Below, piece after piece: positions 17,719-26,695 of a stretch of DNA of 64,000 nucleotides. The first letter of the stretch is position 1. Each line of letters starts with the position of its first letter. The stretch comes from Coleofasciculus sp. FACHB-1120 (GTDB taxonomy: Bacteria > Cyanobacteriota > Cyanobacteriia > Cyanobacteriales > FACHB-T130), in NCBI RefSeq assembly GCF_014698845.1, contig NZ_JACJTV010000030.1, forward strand, positions 1 through 64,000. The letters are read 5' to 3'. Below the pieces are notes generated by a model. The model was given only the letters and a program-made list of their open reading frames with translations, was not told where the DNA came from and did no database searches. Made by a program: the position numbers and the translations under genes.

Positions 17719-18934
17719 TTGGGGCGATCGCATTCGTCTCTCCCCCAGCTTGCGTCCAATGTGCAGGTCTTTCCACATCGTCCGGCAAGACAGTTGCGCT
17801 ATCTCCAAATGCTGTTTCAATTTGCTTGAGTTCTAGATTTTCGGCTTCGCTAAGGTTTGCGCCTTGTAGGTTAGCTCTAAAGAGGTTTGCCCCTTGCAGG
17901 TTAGCTCCAAAGAGGTTTGCCCCTTGCAGGTTAGCTCCAAAGAGATTTGCCCCTTGCAGGTTAGCTCTACAGAGGAATACCCCTTGCAGATTAGCTTCAA
18001 AGAGGTTTGCCCCTTGCAGATTAGCTTCAAAGAGGTTTGCCCCTTGCAGGTTAGCGTCTATGAGGTTTGCCTCTTGTAGGTTAGCTTGGCTGAGGTCTGC
18101 CTCTTGTAGGTTAGCTTGGCTGAGGTCTGGTCCTTGTAGGTTAGCTTGGCTGAGGTCTGCCTCTTGTAGGTTAGCTTCACTGAGGTATGCCCCTTGCAGG
18201 TTAGCGTCTCTGAGGTTTGCCCCTTGCAGGTTAGCGTCTCTGAGGTCTGCTCCATCAAGGTTGGTATATTGTAAATTTAGCCCTTGATATTCTGGGTCTT
18301 TATCTACGTCGCGCTGTCCGATAACTGTAAGTGCTGCTTGAATATCCGTAGGAATTTTTGGTAATTTTTCCTGCTGTATCTCTTCTTCCTTCAAAGGAGC
18401 ATTCTCTCGAACAAAAGCAGTTAGCACTTCCATAATTGTCCAATGGTCTTTTTTGGAATCCTTCGCGATTCGTTCTAGAGCGTAAATTCCACCGAGACGG
18501 ATAGAAATATTAGCAGAACCAAGAAGTTCAATAGCTTTAGTAAAGCGTTCTGTGATTTGCTTGTCTTGTGCTGCTTCTGCGTTTTTTAGGGCAGCCTTAG
18601 CGTTATCTAGAGCTGCATCAGCGCTTTTATTGGCAGCGATCGCACTATCATCCATCGCTTTAGCTCGCTTCGCTGCATAGAAAACGTTAAAGAGGATTGC
18701 GGCTCCTCCAAAAGTTGTTGCAACAATTTTTAAAGCTTCAACAACAGAGCTGATGCCCTGCCTTTTAAGCTCAATAAACTCCTTTGTAGTCAGGATTTTA
18801 GAAGAATTATTGAAGTGTTCAACGGGAACTACATCAAGTTGCCATAAACCCAGGAAAACTATCACTCCTATGGCAATAAATGTAAGGGACAGAATTATAA
18901 GCCAGTTTTTTAATCCCTCTGTTTCATCACGCAT
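17714..18934 (-). CDS. Membrane-anchored pentapeptide-repeat protein
   Basis: A 406-residue protein with two N-terminal membrane helices (about 10-30 and 63-85), a charged Ala-rich coiled segment (about 88-120), and a short helical region (RLGGIYALERIAKDSKKDHW) common ahead of such repeats. From about residue 220 there is a long run of A(D/N)LxxANLQ pentapeptides forming a right-handed quadrilateral helix. The repeats are also near-identical at DNA level in 30-base blocks (17850-18260), a sign of recent internal duplication. The stop codon TAG lies inside MITE-like element A copy 2, so the original C-terminus may have been replaced. It begins 4 bases after the T2SF-like gene ends. Function unknown. 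Confidence 0.85.
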   Translation of the reverse strand: MRDETEGLKNWLIILSLTFIAIGVIVFLGLWQLDVVPVEHFNNSSKILTTKEFIELKRQGISSVVEALKIVATTFGGAAILFNVFYAAKRAKAMDDSAIAANKSADAALDNAKAALKNAEAAQDKQITERFTKAIELLGSANISIRLGGIYALERIAKDSKKDHWTIMEVLTAFVRENAPLKEEEIQQEKLPKIPTDIQAALTVIGQRDVDKDPEYQGLNLQYTNLDGADLRDANLQGANLRDANLQGAYLSEANLQEADLSQANLQGPDLSQANLQEADLSQANLQEANLIDANLQGANLFEANLQGANLFEANLQGVFLCRANLQGANLFGANLQGANLFGANLQGANLFRANLQGANLSEAENLELKQIETAFGDSATVLPDDVERPAHWTQAGGETNAIAPI

Positions 18935-18938
18935 AAAC

Positions 18939-19895
18939 TTATCCTGGCAGAGAGTTAATCAGCGAATTAATTGCTCGAATTGCGACTAAAAGCACTAAAC
19001 CTCCAATTGCTAATAGACTCAAAGGACGCAAGATTCCCTCCAAGTGCCTCAAACGTTTCTCTAAGTCGCTTTCGTAATATTGCTCCAATTTTCGCAGCGC
19101 CGCATCTAGATTGCCGGTTTCTTCACCAGTGCGAATATATTGGATTGCAAGTGGCGGTAACTTGGTTTGCAGACTCTCGGTGAGGCTTCTACCGAGACGA
19201 ATTTGCCGAGCAGCTTTTGCTACGTGGGTTGCCATCTGAGGATCGGGGATGCGATCGCGCAACAATTCCAGCGCGGCGAGAATTGGCACCCCACAACTTA
19301 AAGGCAAAGACAACTCGGTAAAGTAAAGGAGCGATCGCGCTTGCATGACTTTATCCAAACCGGGAAGTTGCGCCGCCAACCGCTGTAAACCGCGTCCGGG
19401 AAAGCGAGAATTCAGGATAGCTACCCCAACCAAAAGCACTGCTAATCCAAAACTGCACAGCCAGAAACCAGGATGGGTAAGCTTTTGAGGATTTCGCTTG
19501 AAAAGTGCGGCGGCAAGTACCAGCAGACTCCAAATCAGCGCGATCGCGGCGATTCCCACTGAACGATAGAGGCGTTCCCGTTTGACTTTCGCTTCCGCCG
19601 CCGTTGCCAATCTCTCAAAAGTCTCTGCTAGCGAGCCGCTGTATTCTGCTAACCGAATGAGGCTAATCGTCCAGCCATCAAAATATCGAGCGTCTAGTGT
19701 CAAAGCAGACGCCAAATCTTGCCCAGAATCCACCGCTGCACTGACTGTTTGCAGATAGCGCCCGAAGGGAGAATTGCGATCGCGCTCAACCAAATTTAAG
19801 CTTTGCTGTACTGAAATGCCAGAATTCAGCAAAGTGGCGAACTGCTGGAAAAATTGAGCCTTTTCCTGGGTTTTCAACTTAATGTGTAGATTCAC
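18939..19895 (-). CDS. Type II secretion / type IV pilus F-family inner-membrane protein
   Basis: A 318-residue protein of the GspF/PilC family, platform proteins of type II secretion and type IV pili. It has two T2SF domains, one near residues 8-110 (FATLLNSGISVQQSLNLVE) and one near 185-305 (LYFTELSLPLSCGVPILAAL, YIRTGEETGNLDAALRKLEQ). Each is followed by membrane helices (about 113-160 and 287-308). It is shorter than PilC (about 400) and no pilB or pseudopilin lies nearby. It is likely co-transcribed with the pentapeptide gene downstream. Its machinery is unknown. Confidence 0.85.
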   Translation of the reverse strand: MNLHIKLKTQEKAQFFQQFATLLNSGISVQQSLNLVERDRNSPFGRYLQTVSAAVDSGQDLASALTLDARYFDGWTISLIRLAEYSGSLAETFERLATAAEAKVKRERLYRSVGIAAIALIWSLLVLAAALFKRNPQKLTHPGFWLCSFGLAVLLVGVAILNSRFPGRGLQRLAAQLPGLDKVMQARSLLYFTELSLPLSCGVPILAALELLRDRIPDPQMATHVAKAARQIRLGRSLTESLQTKLPPLAIQYIRTGEETGNLDAALRKLEQYYESDLEKRLRHLEGILRPLSLLAIGGLVLLVAIRAINSLINSLPG

Positions 19896-20180
19896 TAATC
19901 GGATTTTAGCTTTTGCTGATTTTTAGAGAGAACCTCCTGAAAGTTAAGGAGTGGCTCTGGTTGGATTAATCTAGAGACTCTCTGCGATCGCAGCAGAGGG
20001 CGATTGCTGGCTCGTGTATGCCGCGAGAAGAGGCTGCTGACGCGATGAATCCTCTTTGGTTGCGATCGCTCTCGTGTAGTGGTCGGTGCTTCTCGCCAAA
20101 ACCGGAGACATTTAACAATTCGTAGTTTTAGGGGTACTGTATGAGTACAATTTCCTTAAGCTAGCTCACACACCTCTTCC

Positions 20181-20732
20181 GTGATTGCAATCTATCCTGG
20201 CAGCTTCGATCCAATTACTCTGGGGCACCTCGACATCATTAAGCGCGGTTGTCGGCTTTTTGATGACGTGATTGTTGCGGTGCTGCGGAACCCCAACAAA
20301 ACGCCTCTGTTTACAGTACAGGAGCGCATCGAGCAGATTCGTCTATCCACGCGATCGCTGCCGAATGTAGAAGTTGACAGCTTTGACGGTTTGACGGTCA
20401 ACTATGCCAGAATCCGAGGAGCGGGCGTGCTGCTACGCGGTTTGCGGGTGCTTTCTGACTTTGAACATGAGCTACAGATGGCTCATACGAATAAAACTCT
20501 CGACGATCGGATTGAGACGGTTTTTCTAGCAACCTCTAACGAGTACAGTTTCTTAAGTAGTAGCTTAGTGAAAGAGATTGCCAGATTTGGCGGCTCTGTC
20601 GATCATCTTGTTCCCCAGCACGTCGCCTTAGATATCTACCGATGTTACGCCAAGAATCTTCCCGCCTCGAACCCGATAGTAATGGACGCTTCCCCGAAGG
20701 TGAATTACCCGACAGTGGATCGGGAAGTGTAG
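20181..20732 (+). CDS. coaD: Phosphopantetheine adenylyltransferase
   Basis: The enzyme converts 4'-phosphopantetheine and ATP to dephospho-CoA, the fourth step of coenzyme A synthesis. The GTG start gives [20 protein letters not shown] with the nucleotidyltransferase TxGH motif. [36 protein letters not shown] and [13 protein letters not shown] are diagnostic. At 183 residues it is about 20 longer than usual. The extra tail (from [12 protein letters not shown]) is encoded where the next gene overlaps it by 91 bases. Confidence 0.95.
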   Translation: MIAIYPGSFDPITLGHLDIIKRGCRLFDDVIVAVLRNPNKTPLFTVQERIEQIRLSTRSLPNVEVDSFDGLTVNYARIRGAGVLLRGLRVLSDFEHELQMAHTNKTLDDRIETVFLATSNEYSFLSSSLVKEIARFGGSVDHLVPQHVALDIYRCYAKNLPASNPIVMDASPKVNYPTVDREV

Positions 20733-21352
20733 ATATTCAGCGGGAACTCGACCGCATCGAAGAAATGATTATCGATAGTACGCGGATTCCCTTGACTAGC
20801 CTGCGCTTAGTCGATGAGAATCCGGTACTCGATCAGCTGGATTTGGTGCGGATCAATCTGCCACCGGCTTTTCAGGAAGCCGAAGAAATTGTTCGCCAGA
20901 AAGAAGAGATTCTCCTGCAAGCGGAGGATTATGCACAGCAGATTATTGAGACAGCAGAACGCCGAGCCGATCAGATATTGGATGAAATGGGCTTGATTCG
21001 GCAAGCCGAACGGGAAGCTCAAGCGATTCGGCAGGCGGTGCAGCAAGAGTGCGACGCTATCCAAGAACAAACAATCGCAGAACTGGAACGGATGCGCCTA
21101 CAAGCACAACAAGAGCTAGAGCAGATGCGATCGCTTGCTCTCCAAGAATGCGAGGATATTCAAAACGGAGCGGATGACTACGCCGACCAAGTTCTCACGA
21201 ATATTGAGCAGCAGCTCAACGATATGCTCAAGGTCATCCGCAACGGTCGGCAACAGTTACAAAATGACGCTCCGCCTCCACCGCCGTCGCGAACCCCTAC
21301 AGTTAGAGAAGTAGAGGGAGAAAGAGGTAGAGGCGCAGATAAGAAGAAGTAG
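20642..21352 (+). CDS. DivIVA-like coiled-coil protein overlapping coaD
   Basis: A 236-residue soluble protein whose ATG lies 91 bases inside coaD in another frame. After a disordered start ([20 protein letters not shown]) and a hydrophobic patch ([19 protein letters not shown]), residues 85-205 form a long Glu/Gln/Ala coiled coil ([40 protein letters not shown]). The C-terminus has a run of six prolines. Such cyanobacterial proteins are often annotated as DivIVA-like or, less aptly, ATP synthase b-like. Role unknown; cell shape or division is a guess from the fold. Confidence 0.8.
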   Translation: MLRQESSRLEPDSNGRFPEGELPDSGSGSVDIQRELDRIEEMIIDSTRIPLTSLRLVDENPVLDQLDLVRINLPPAFQEAEEIVRQKEEILLQAEDYAQQIIETAERRADQILDEMGLIRQAEREAQAIRQAVQQECDAIQEQTIAELERMRLQAQQELEQMRSLALQECEDIQNGADDYADQVLTNIEQQLNDMLKVIRNGRQQLQNDAPPPPPSRTPTVREVEGERGRGADKKK

Positions 21353-21441
21353 GTGTTGGGTGGGTGGTGCCCATCCACGATACTTTTGTGCTTTAGCTCT
21401 CAAACCTTCCTATTAGATTTGTGTAATTATCCATAATAAAA

Positions 21442-21526
21442 GAACCCCGCCCCCAGCCCCTCCCCGCAAGCGGAGAGGGGAGCCGGAGCCGGAGCCGGAG
21501 CCGCAGGTGAGGGCGGGGAGGGGTTC
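21442..21526. repeat. GC-rich palindromic repeat with internal GGAGCC tandem
   Basis: GAACCCCGCCC at the left mirrors GGGCGGGGAGGGGTTC at the right. A CGCAAGCG turn sits inside CCCC..GGGG arms. Between them GGAGCC or GAGCCG is repeated four times (about 21479-21503), suggesting replication slippage. It is the same family as 11359-11415. Confidence 0.75.
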
Positions 21527-21549
21527 CGCTTAATTGCGGTTTATCCTTA

Positions 21550-22083
21550 CTAGAGGTAGCCCAGTTCTTCCAGCTTTCTCAAAACTTTTTCTGTGCTTTC
21601 CTCTATCGTTTCTTGGTCTGTGTGGCATTCAATTTGAGGATGGAGGGGCGACTCATAAGGGTCATCAATCCCAGTGAAGTTTTTGATTTCCCCAGACCGC
21701 GCTTTCTTATACAATCCCTTCACATCCCGCTGTTCGCAAACCGCTAACGGTGCATTCACATAAACCTCGACAAAATCTCCAATACGCGATCGCACTTCTT
21801 CTCGAATTTCCCGGTAAGGCGAAATTGCCGAAATGAGTACGACGACCCCGTTGCGAGTCAGGAGATGAGCGACAAAACCAATGCGCCGGATATTCTCATC
21901 GCGGTCGTCTTTACTAAACCCCAAACCTTTGGTCAGATTTTGGCGCACCACGTCTCCGTCAAGGATTTCCACCTTGTGTCCGCGTTTGTGCAATACTTGC
22001 GCCACTTCCTTGCTAATGGTGGTCTTTCCCGCACCGCTTAAACCTGTAAACCACACGGTGACGCCACGATGCTCTCGATCCAT
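21550..22083 (-). CDS. cysC: Adenylyl-sulfate (APS) kinase
   Basis: A 177-residue kinase that phosphorylates adenosine 5'-phosphosulfate to PAPS for sulfate assimilation or sulfation. The P-loop GLSGAGKTT is at residues 14-22, followed by [20 protein letters not shown] and [13 protein letters not shown], all family hallmarks, then [20 protein letters not shown]. It is the stand-alone form with no fused ATP sulfurylase. The start ATG at 22083 is shared by all alignable features. It is divergent from gor, with 121 bases between them. Confidence 0.95.
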   Translation of the reverse strand: MDREHRGVTVWFTGLSGAGKTTISKEVAQVLHKRGHKVEILDGDVVRQNLTKGLGFSKDDRDENIRRIGFVAHLLTRNGVVVLISAISPYREIREEVRSRIGDFVEVYVNAPLAVCEQRDVKGLYKKARSGEIKNFTGIDDPYESPLHPQIECHTDQETIEESTEKVLRKLEELGYL

Positions 22084-22204
22084 TGTTCTTCGCTAAAACT
22101 TACGGTATTCTCATCCGACTTTAAGCGATCTGCGGAAAATGGGAAAGCAGTAGCATCATCGTTACATCTTTTAAACTAAATGAAGAAAGAGAGGACTTCC
22201 AGTC

Positions 22205-23605
22205 ATGGAATTTGATTACGATTTGTTTGTCATTGGTGCGGGTTCGGGAGGATTGGCGGCTTCCAAACGTGCGGCTAGCTATGGTGCGAAAGTAGCGATC
22301 GCAGAAGGCGATTTAGTGGGTGGTACCTGCGTCATTCGTGGCTGTATTCCCAAAAAATTGATGGTTTACGCCTCCAAATTTTCCCATTTGTTTGAGGATG
22401 CCGCAGGCTATGGCTGGACCGTGGGCGAGAGAAGCCTAAACTGGCAGCATCTGATTACGACTGTCGATAAGGAAGTCCATCGCCTCAGCCACTTGCATAT
22501 TGGATTTCTGGAAAAAGCTGGGGTGGAGTTAATCAAGAGCCGCGCCACTTTATTAGATCCGCATACGGTGGAAGTGGATGGGCGCAAAGTCACGGCTGAC
22601 AAGATTTTAATCGCCGTGGGTGGGGAAGCCATCAAGCCGAATTTACCAGGGATGGAACACACCATCACTTCTCGCGAGATATTTCTCCTCAAGGAACAGC
22701 CGAAGCACATTGTCATTATTGGCGCTGGCTATATTGCCGTGGAATTCGCCTGTATTATGCACGGACTCGGATCGAAAGTCAGTTTGTTGCTTCGCGGCGA
22801 TCGCATTCTCAAAGGTTTTGATGACGATATTCGCGTTGGCATTCAAGATGCCATGTCCCATCACGGCATCAACATTATCACTAATGTTACCGGGAAAGGC
22901 ATTGAGCAAACCCCAGAGGGTCTAAAGGTCGCCTTCACCGAAAAAGGCAAAGACGCAGATACAACCCTCACCGCAGACCAAGTTCTAGTCGCCATCGGTC
23001 GCGCACCTTTGTTAGGAAAACTTGGTTTAGAGAATGCGGGCGTTAAGGTTGTTAATTGTGAGGACGAAGATTTACCCAGGTTGCACGGGTACAGCGTCAA
23101 CTGTGCCATCGAAGTCGATGAGTACAGCCGCACCAACCAGCCGAATATTTTCGCTGTAGGCGATTGCACCAATCGGATCAATTTAACGCCTGTCGCCATT
23201 GGCGAAGGTCGCGCTTTTGCCGATACTGAGTTTGGCAATAACCGCCGGGTATTCAATCACGAAAATGTTGCCTCCGCCGTGTTCACTCAGCCAGAAGCCG
23301 CTACGGTGGGAATCAGCGAAGCCGATGCGCGGAAAAAGTTGGGCGATGACAACGTGCAAATTTATCGCGCCCGATTCCGTCCTCTGTTCCACAGTCTCAC
23401 CGGCGCGGATGAGAAAGTCATGGTCAAGTTGGTCATTGACAAAAACACCGACCGCGTGCTGGGCGCTCACATGGTGGGCGAGTATTCAGCCGAGGTGATT
23501 CAAGGAATCGCGATCGCAGTCAATATGGGAGCTACCAAAAAAGACTTCGACGCCACCGTTGGCATTCATCCTTCCACCGCCGAAGAGTTTGTCACTCTGC
23601 GATAA
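22205..23605 (+). CDS. gor: Glutathione reductase (NAD(P)H)
   Basis: A 466-residue pyridine nucleotide-disulfide oxidoreductase that regenerates reduced glutathione. FAD binding is at IGAGSGGLAASKRAASYG near the N-terminus. The redox-active pair is Cys42 and Cys47 in GGTCVIRGCIPKKL, whose CVIRGC form is typical of cyanobacterial enzymes. The NAD(P) Rossmann motif is VIIGAGYIAVEFACIMHGLG, and the C-terminal dimer motif ends GIHPSTAEEFVTLR with the catalytic histidine. Cofactor preference (NADPH or NADH) is not obvious. Length and residues are complete. Confidence 0.95.
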   Translation: MEFDYDLFVIGAGSGGLAASKRAASYGAKVAIAEGDLVGGTCVIRGCIPKKLMVYASKFSHLFEDAAGYGWTVGERSLNWQHLITTVDKEVHRLSHLHIGFLEKAGVELIKSRATLLDPHTVEVDGRKVTADKILIAVGGEAIKPNLPGMEHTITSREIFLLKEQPKHIVIIGAGYIAVEFACIMHGLGSKVSLLLRGDRILKGFDDDIRVGIQDAMSHHGINIITNVTGKGIEQTPEGLKVAFTEKGKDADTTLTADQVLVAIGRAPLLGKLGLENAGVKVVNCEDEDLPRLHGYSVNCAIEVDEYSRTNQPNIFAVGDCTNRINLTPVAIGEGRAFADTEFGNNRRVFNHENVASAVFTQPEAATVGISEADARKKLGDDNVQIYRARFRPLFHSLTGADEKVMVKLVIDKNTDRVLGAHMVGEYSAEVIQGIAIAVNMGATKKDFDATVGIHPSTAEEFVTLR

Positions 23606-23788
23606 ATTACGGCTAGGGGCAATATTATCAATTGCCCCTACAAATGTCTGCATTTGACTTGTTGAGATGAGCGATATTTTCTCTCATTTAACCTACCGTC
23701 TCAATCACACTGCCAAATCTTGATAGTTTTGTCATTAGTAAGGTCATTACTTAAGTTAAGTGGATGCACATTGAGGACTGGTATAAAT

Positions 23789-24481
23789 ATGCGCTACTTG
23801 CCTTTGAACCTTTTCCCCAAATGCCCAGTCTATAGCATTAGAAATCCAACAGTGGTAAGAGAGAGGCAATCGGTGCCAGCTGTATCAATCAATGCGCTAA
23901 TGGGCGATCAACCCAAAGAAAAACCCGATCTTGACACCGATGCTTACCTGGTAAAACGGTGTCAAGAAGGCAACAAGCAGAGCTTTCGGCAACTCTACCA
24001 GCGCCATCAGCAGCGCGTCAGATCAACTCTTTACCAACTCTGCGGTACCTCATGCTTAGATGATTTGGTACAAGAAGTATTCTTACGCGCTTGGAAGGGA
24101 TTACCAAAATTGCGGGAAACCGCCCATTTTTCGACTTGGCTTTATCGCATTAGCTGGAATGTTGCTTCCGATCGGCGGCGGCAATTTGCTGTAGAAACCC
24201 GAAATTTCGCGTTTTTACAGCAAAACGCTACCAATGCCTTGCCAAGTCAACAAGAATCTCCCACTCTGATGCACTTACATTATGAAGACTTAGTGCAGCG
24301 CGGACTGCAACAGCTAAGTTTCGAGCATCGCGCCGTACTGGTTCTGCACGACTTAGAAGACGTTCCACAAAAAGAGATCGCAACTATCTTGTCAATTCCA
24401 GTTGGCACAGTAAAATCTCGCCTCTTTCATGCTAGAACCTCCATGAGGCAATTTCTCCAGCAACAAGGAGTCCAAATATGA
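23789..24481 (+). CDS. ECF (group 4) RNA polymerase sigma factor
   Basis: A sigma-70-like factor of about 230 residues from the ATG at 23789; an ATG at 23900 (MGDQPKEKPD) is the alternative. Region 2 is seen as FRQLYQRHQQRVRSTLYQLC, DDLVQEVFLRAWKGL and FSTWLYRISWNVASDRRR. Region 4 ends with the helix-turn-helix VPQKEIATILSIPVGTVKSR. Regions 1 and 3 are lacking, as in extracytoplasmic-function factors. Its stop overlaps the start of the next gene (ATGA at 24478-24481), a membrane protein in the usual anti-sigma position. A periplasmic LTxxQ protein follows, so it probably responds to envelope or metal stress. Confidence 0.92.
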   Translation: MRYLPLNLFPKCPVYSIRNPTVVRERQSVPAVSINALMGDQPKEKPDLDTDAYLVKRCQEGNKQSFRQLYQRHQQRVRSTLYQLCGTSCLDDLVQEVFLRAWKGLPKLRETAHFSTWLYRISWNVASDRRRQFAVETRNFAFLQQNATNALPSQQESPTLMHLHYEDLVQRGLQQLSFEHRAVLVLHDLEDVPQKEIATILSIPVGTVKSRLFHARTSMRQFLQQQGVQI

Positions 24482-24831
24482 CTCAGTTTCCCGATGATGA
24501 CAAACCCCTGATAGAGTTTCTGCGTCAACACCGGGGTCATGTTCCCCCATCTGCACCCGATTTAGAGAGCCACATTATGCAAGCAGTGGCATCTGCGCCT
24601 CCGCAGGGGCGGAGAAAGATGTGGCTCTTGCCTTCTGCCATTGTTGCTAGTCTGCTAGTTACCTGGGCAGGATACCGCGTGCTGGTGCCGAACACTGCAT
24701 CGACTGCATCCACAAACACCGCCGAACTGGAAGCGTTTCTGGCAACCAATTGGGATAGCGTCGTGGGTGAAACGCCCCCATCGTCGAACAGCCAAGAGGC
24801 AGAAACTGATTGGTTGCTCTCAGAAAATTAG
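24478..24831 (+). CDS. Probable anti-sigma factor, single-pass membrane protein
   Basis: A 117-residue protein with a cytosolic N-terminal region (about 1-46) containing ESHIMQAVAS, one membrane helix (48-70), and a short Ser/Thr/Asn-rich external tail. Topology, size and 4-base overlap with the sigma gene match a membrane anti-sigma factor that holds the sigma until a signal arrives. The cytosolic part is short and no zinc-binding HxxxCxxC motif is seen, so it is not a ZAS-type factor. The assignment rests on context. Confidence 0.6.
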   Translation: MTQFPDDDKPLIEFLRQHRGHVPPSAPDLESHIMQAVASAPPQGRRKMWLLPSAIVASLLVTWAGYRVLVPNTASTASTNTAELEAFLATNWDSVVGETPPSSNSQEAETDWLLSEN

Positions 24832-24975
24832 TTTTTTTAGAGAATGGGTAATAGGGTAATAATCAACTGTTCTGAACGAGCTTATTGCTACTTCTTAATG
24901 ACCTATGAAGAATGACTCATCGCCTTCTAACTAATTACTAACTACTAATTACTACTAACCAAGGAGATTGTTTCC

Positions 24976-25449
24976 GTGTCCTTACATCGTATTTCTCTGT
25001 TAGCGGTTCTCATACTATCTGTAGGTAGTGCTGTTGCTCTTGCAGATCCGAATCCCCAATCTGCCCAAATTGCCCAAAATTCGCCGGGTGCCCGTCCTCA
25101 AAGGCGCAACAAGGATGGGCTACTTCAGCAACTCAATCTTACCCAACAGCAAATGCAGCAAATGCAGGCAATTCGGCAGAAATATAGAAGCCAAATAGCG
25201 CCGCGTCAGCAAGCTCTACGTCAAGCTCGGCAAGAGCTAGCTACACTGATGAACAGTACAGCTTCCGCCAGTCAAATTCGCTCTAAAAATCAGCAAGTTG
25301 AAGAGTTGCAGCAGCAGCTACAAAAGTTGCGGTTTGAAAGTATGTTAGAAATGCGAGAAGTGATGACTCCAGAGCAACGCGCCAAGTTTGTCCAACTCAT
25401 GCAACAGCGACGGCAACAAAAGGGAGAACGGGCAGGGAAAAATTTTTAG
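24976..25449 (+). CDS. Spy/CpxP-like periplasmic protein
   Basis: A 157-residue exported protein with a signal peptide (residues 1-23, cleavage after ALA). The mature part is a Gln-rich helical hairpin with LTQQQMQQMQAIRQKYR and, near the end, MTPEQRAKFVQLMQQRR, the two LTxxQ-type motifs of Spy/CpxP chaperone-sensors. The GTG start at 24976 has AAGGAG 10 bases upstream. Being third in a sigma / membrane partner / periplasmic helical protein set, it may sense misfolding or metals, or be the output chaperone. The 144-base gap before it is AT-rich with TAACTACTAATTAC-like near-repeats. Confidence 0.8.
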   Translation: MSLHRISLLAVLILSVGSAVALADPNPQSAQIAQNSPGARPQRRNKDGLLQQLNLTQQQMQQMQAIRQKYRSQIAPRQQALRQARQELATLMNSTASASQIRSKNQQVEELQQQLQKLRFESMLEMREVMTPEQRAKFVQLMQQRRQQKGERAGKNF

Positions 25450-25482
25450 CGGCTGCTCCCCCCGAAACTACGGCTGAATTGG

Positions 25483-26115
25483 ATGCTTGATTATATTTAT
25501 CTGCATGGATTTGCCTCTAGCCCCCAGTCAGCAAAGGCGATCTATCTGCGCGATCGCTTATCTTCCCGGCAAATTTCCCTGAGAATCCTCGATCTCAACC
25601 AAGGCGACTTTTCCCATCTGACAATCACGCGGCAAATAATCCAAATCGCCGCTGAATTTCCCCCAAACCCGATGCCTGTCACTGTCCTTGGCTCCAGTTT
25701 GGGGGGTTTAACCGCGGCTTGGGTGGGAGAAAAGTACCCCCAGGTTCAGCGGTTAGTGTTGCTAGCTCCGGCGTTTGATTTTCTGACTCACTGGTTGCTC
25801 CGACTGGGGGAAGAACAACTGCAACGATGGCAGACAGAGCAGTATTTGCCGGTATATCACTATGGCGAGAAGCGATCGCTTCCTCTGCATTACCAGTTCA
25901 TCACCGACGCCGCCCAATATCAAGACAAACAGTTACAGCGTCCCATTCCTACTCTGCTCCTGCATGGGCGTCACGATGAAGTGATTCCAATCGCAGCTAG
26001 CCGCGACTACGCCGCCTCACGTCCTTGGGTTGAATTCATTGAACTAGAGGACGATCACAGCTTAGGAAACGTCCTCCCTGAAATTTGGGAATTAATCGAA
26101 GCTTTTTGCGACTAA
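25483..26115 (+). CDS. YqiA-like esterase (alpha/beta hydrolase)
   Basis: A 210-residue alpha/beta hydrolase of the YqiA/UPF0227 type. It opens MLDYIYLHGFASSPQSAKA with the HGF oxyanion segment. The serine nucleophile is in VLGSSLGGLTAAWVG, the acid in LLLHGRHDEVIPI, and the histidine in LEDDHSLGNVLPEI. It probably cleaves short acyl esters; the natural substrate is unknown. It starts 33 bases after the Spy-like gene and could be co-transcribed with it. A hairpin follows at 26168. Confidence 0.85.
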   Translation: MLDYIYLHGFASSPQSAKAIYLRDRLSSRQISLRILDLNQGDFSHLTITRQIIQIAAEFPPNPMPVTVLGSSLGGLTAAWVGEKYPQVQRLVLLAPAFDFLTHWLLRLGEEQLQRWQTEQYLPVYHYGEKRSLPLHYQFITDAAQYQDKQLQRPIPTLLLHGRHDEVIPIAASRDYAASRPWVEFIELEDDHSLGNVLPEIWELIEAFCD

Positions 26116-26167
26116 TACCCTTTTGTTTCGCCGAACCTTTAGGCGTTCCGCTTCCATATAAAAAACT

Positions 26168-26196
26168 AAAACCCGCCTAAGGTACCGGCGGGTTTA
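26168..26196 (+). terminator. Terminator after the esterase gene
   Basis: AAACCCGCC pairs with GGCGGGTTT around a 9-base loop, 53 bases past the esterase stop. The U-tract is short (TTTATG), but the stem is stable. The remaining 450 bases to the next terminator hold no gene I can support. Confidence 0.65.
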
Positions 26197-26647
26197 TGAA
26201 CGAGCTATAAATGGTCAGGTTACTCAAACGAAAGAGGAAAATTTTTAGAAAAGTTGACGAAACCAAAAACTAACTCAACTAGGGTGGACTTATACTCGCA
26301 ACAACCCTTTCCTAACTATCTGCATTCTCTACGCCGATTCAGGCAATGATCTAGATCCGCCACCAACAGTTCAAAGCGAAAAGAAGCGAATGAACTTCAG
26401 CGCGATCGCTACATTTCTTAGAGAAATACAACCGAGATCCGGTGTTGCGTTGGATAAGAGCGGGAGACACAGGCTCGAATCCGAAACTTGGTGTCGAAGG
26501 TTCTTACTTCGTTGTGTCTATATTTAAATTAGCACTTGATTCTCTCTCCCCAACTCGTTAGTTAAATTAATTCATATCCCTTTATGTTTTGAAATGCTTT
26601 AAAAAAGCTTGTTCATAAACGAAAGATTTGCGATATTCCTATAACAA

Positions 26648-26674
26648 AGCCCCCTCCAATATTAGGAGGGAGCT
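26648..26674 (-). terminator. Terminator of the TPGAGS-repeat gene
   Basis: AGCTCCCTCC and GGAGGGGGCT form a stem on the minus strand, followed by TTTGTTATAGG. It lies 22 bases beyond the stop of the gene at 26696. A second small hairpin (AACTACTAAAACAGGTAGTT) sits between them. Confidence 0.6.
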
Positions 26675-26695
26675 AAAAACTACCTGTTTTAGTAG

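Noticed and set aside
17826-18287. 153-codon plus-strand frame opposite the pentapeptide gene
   Set aside because: A mirror of the 30-base coding repeats; it gives Arg/Cys-Pro repeats (LRFAPCRLA) with no biological sense, and the minus-strand frame is clearly the gene.
26425-26510. Possible tRNA remnant, with GTTGGATAAGAGC and GGCTCGAATCC in the right order
   Set aside because: D-arm-like and T-arm-like motifs occur, but there is no anticodon arm and no acceptor pairing, so at best a fossil.
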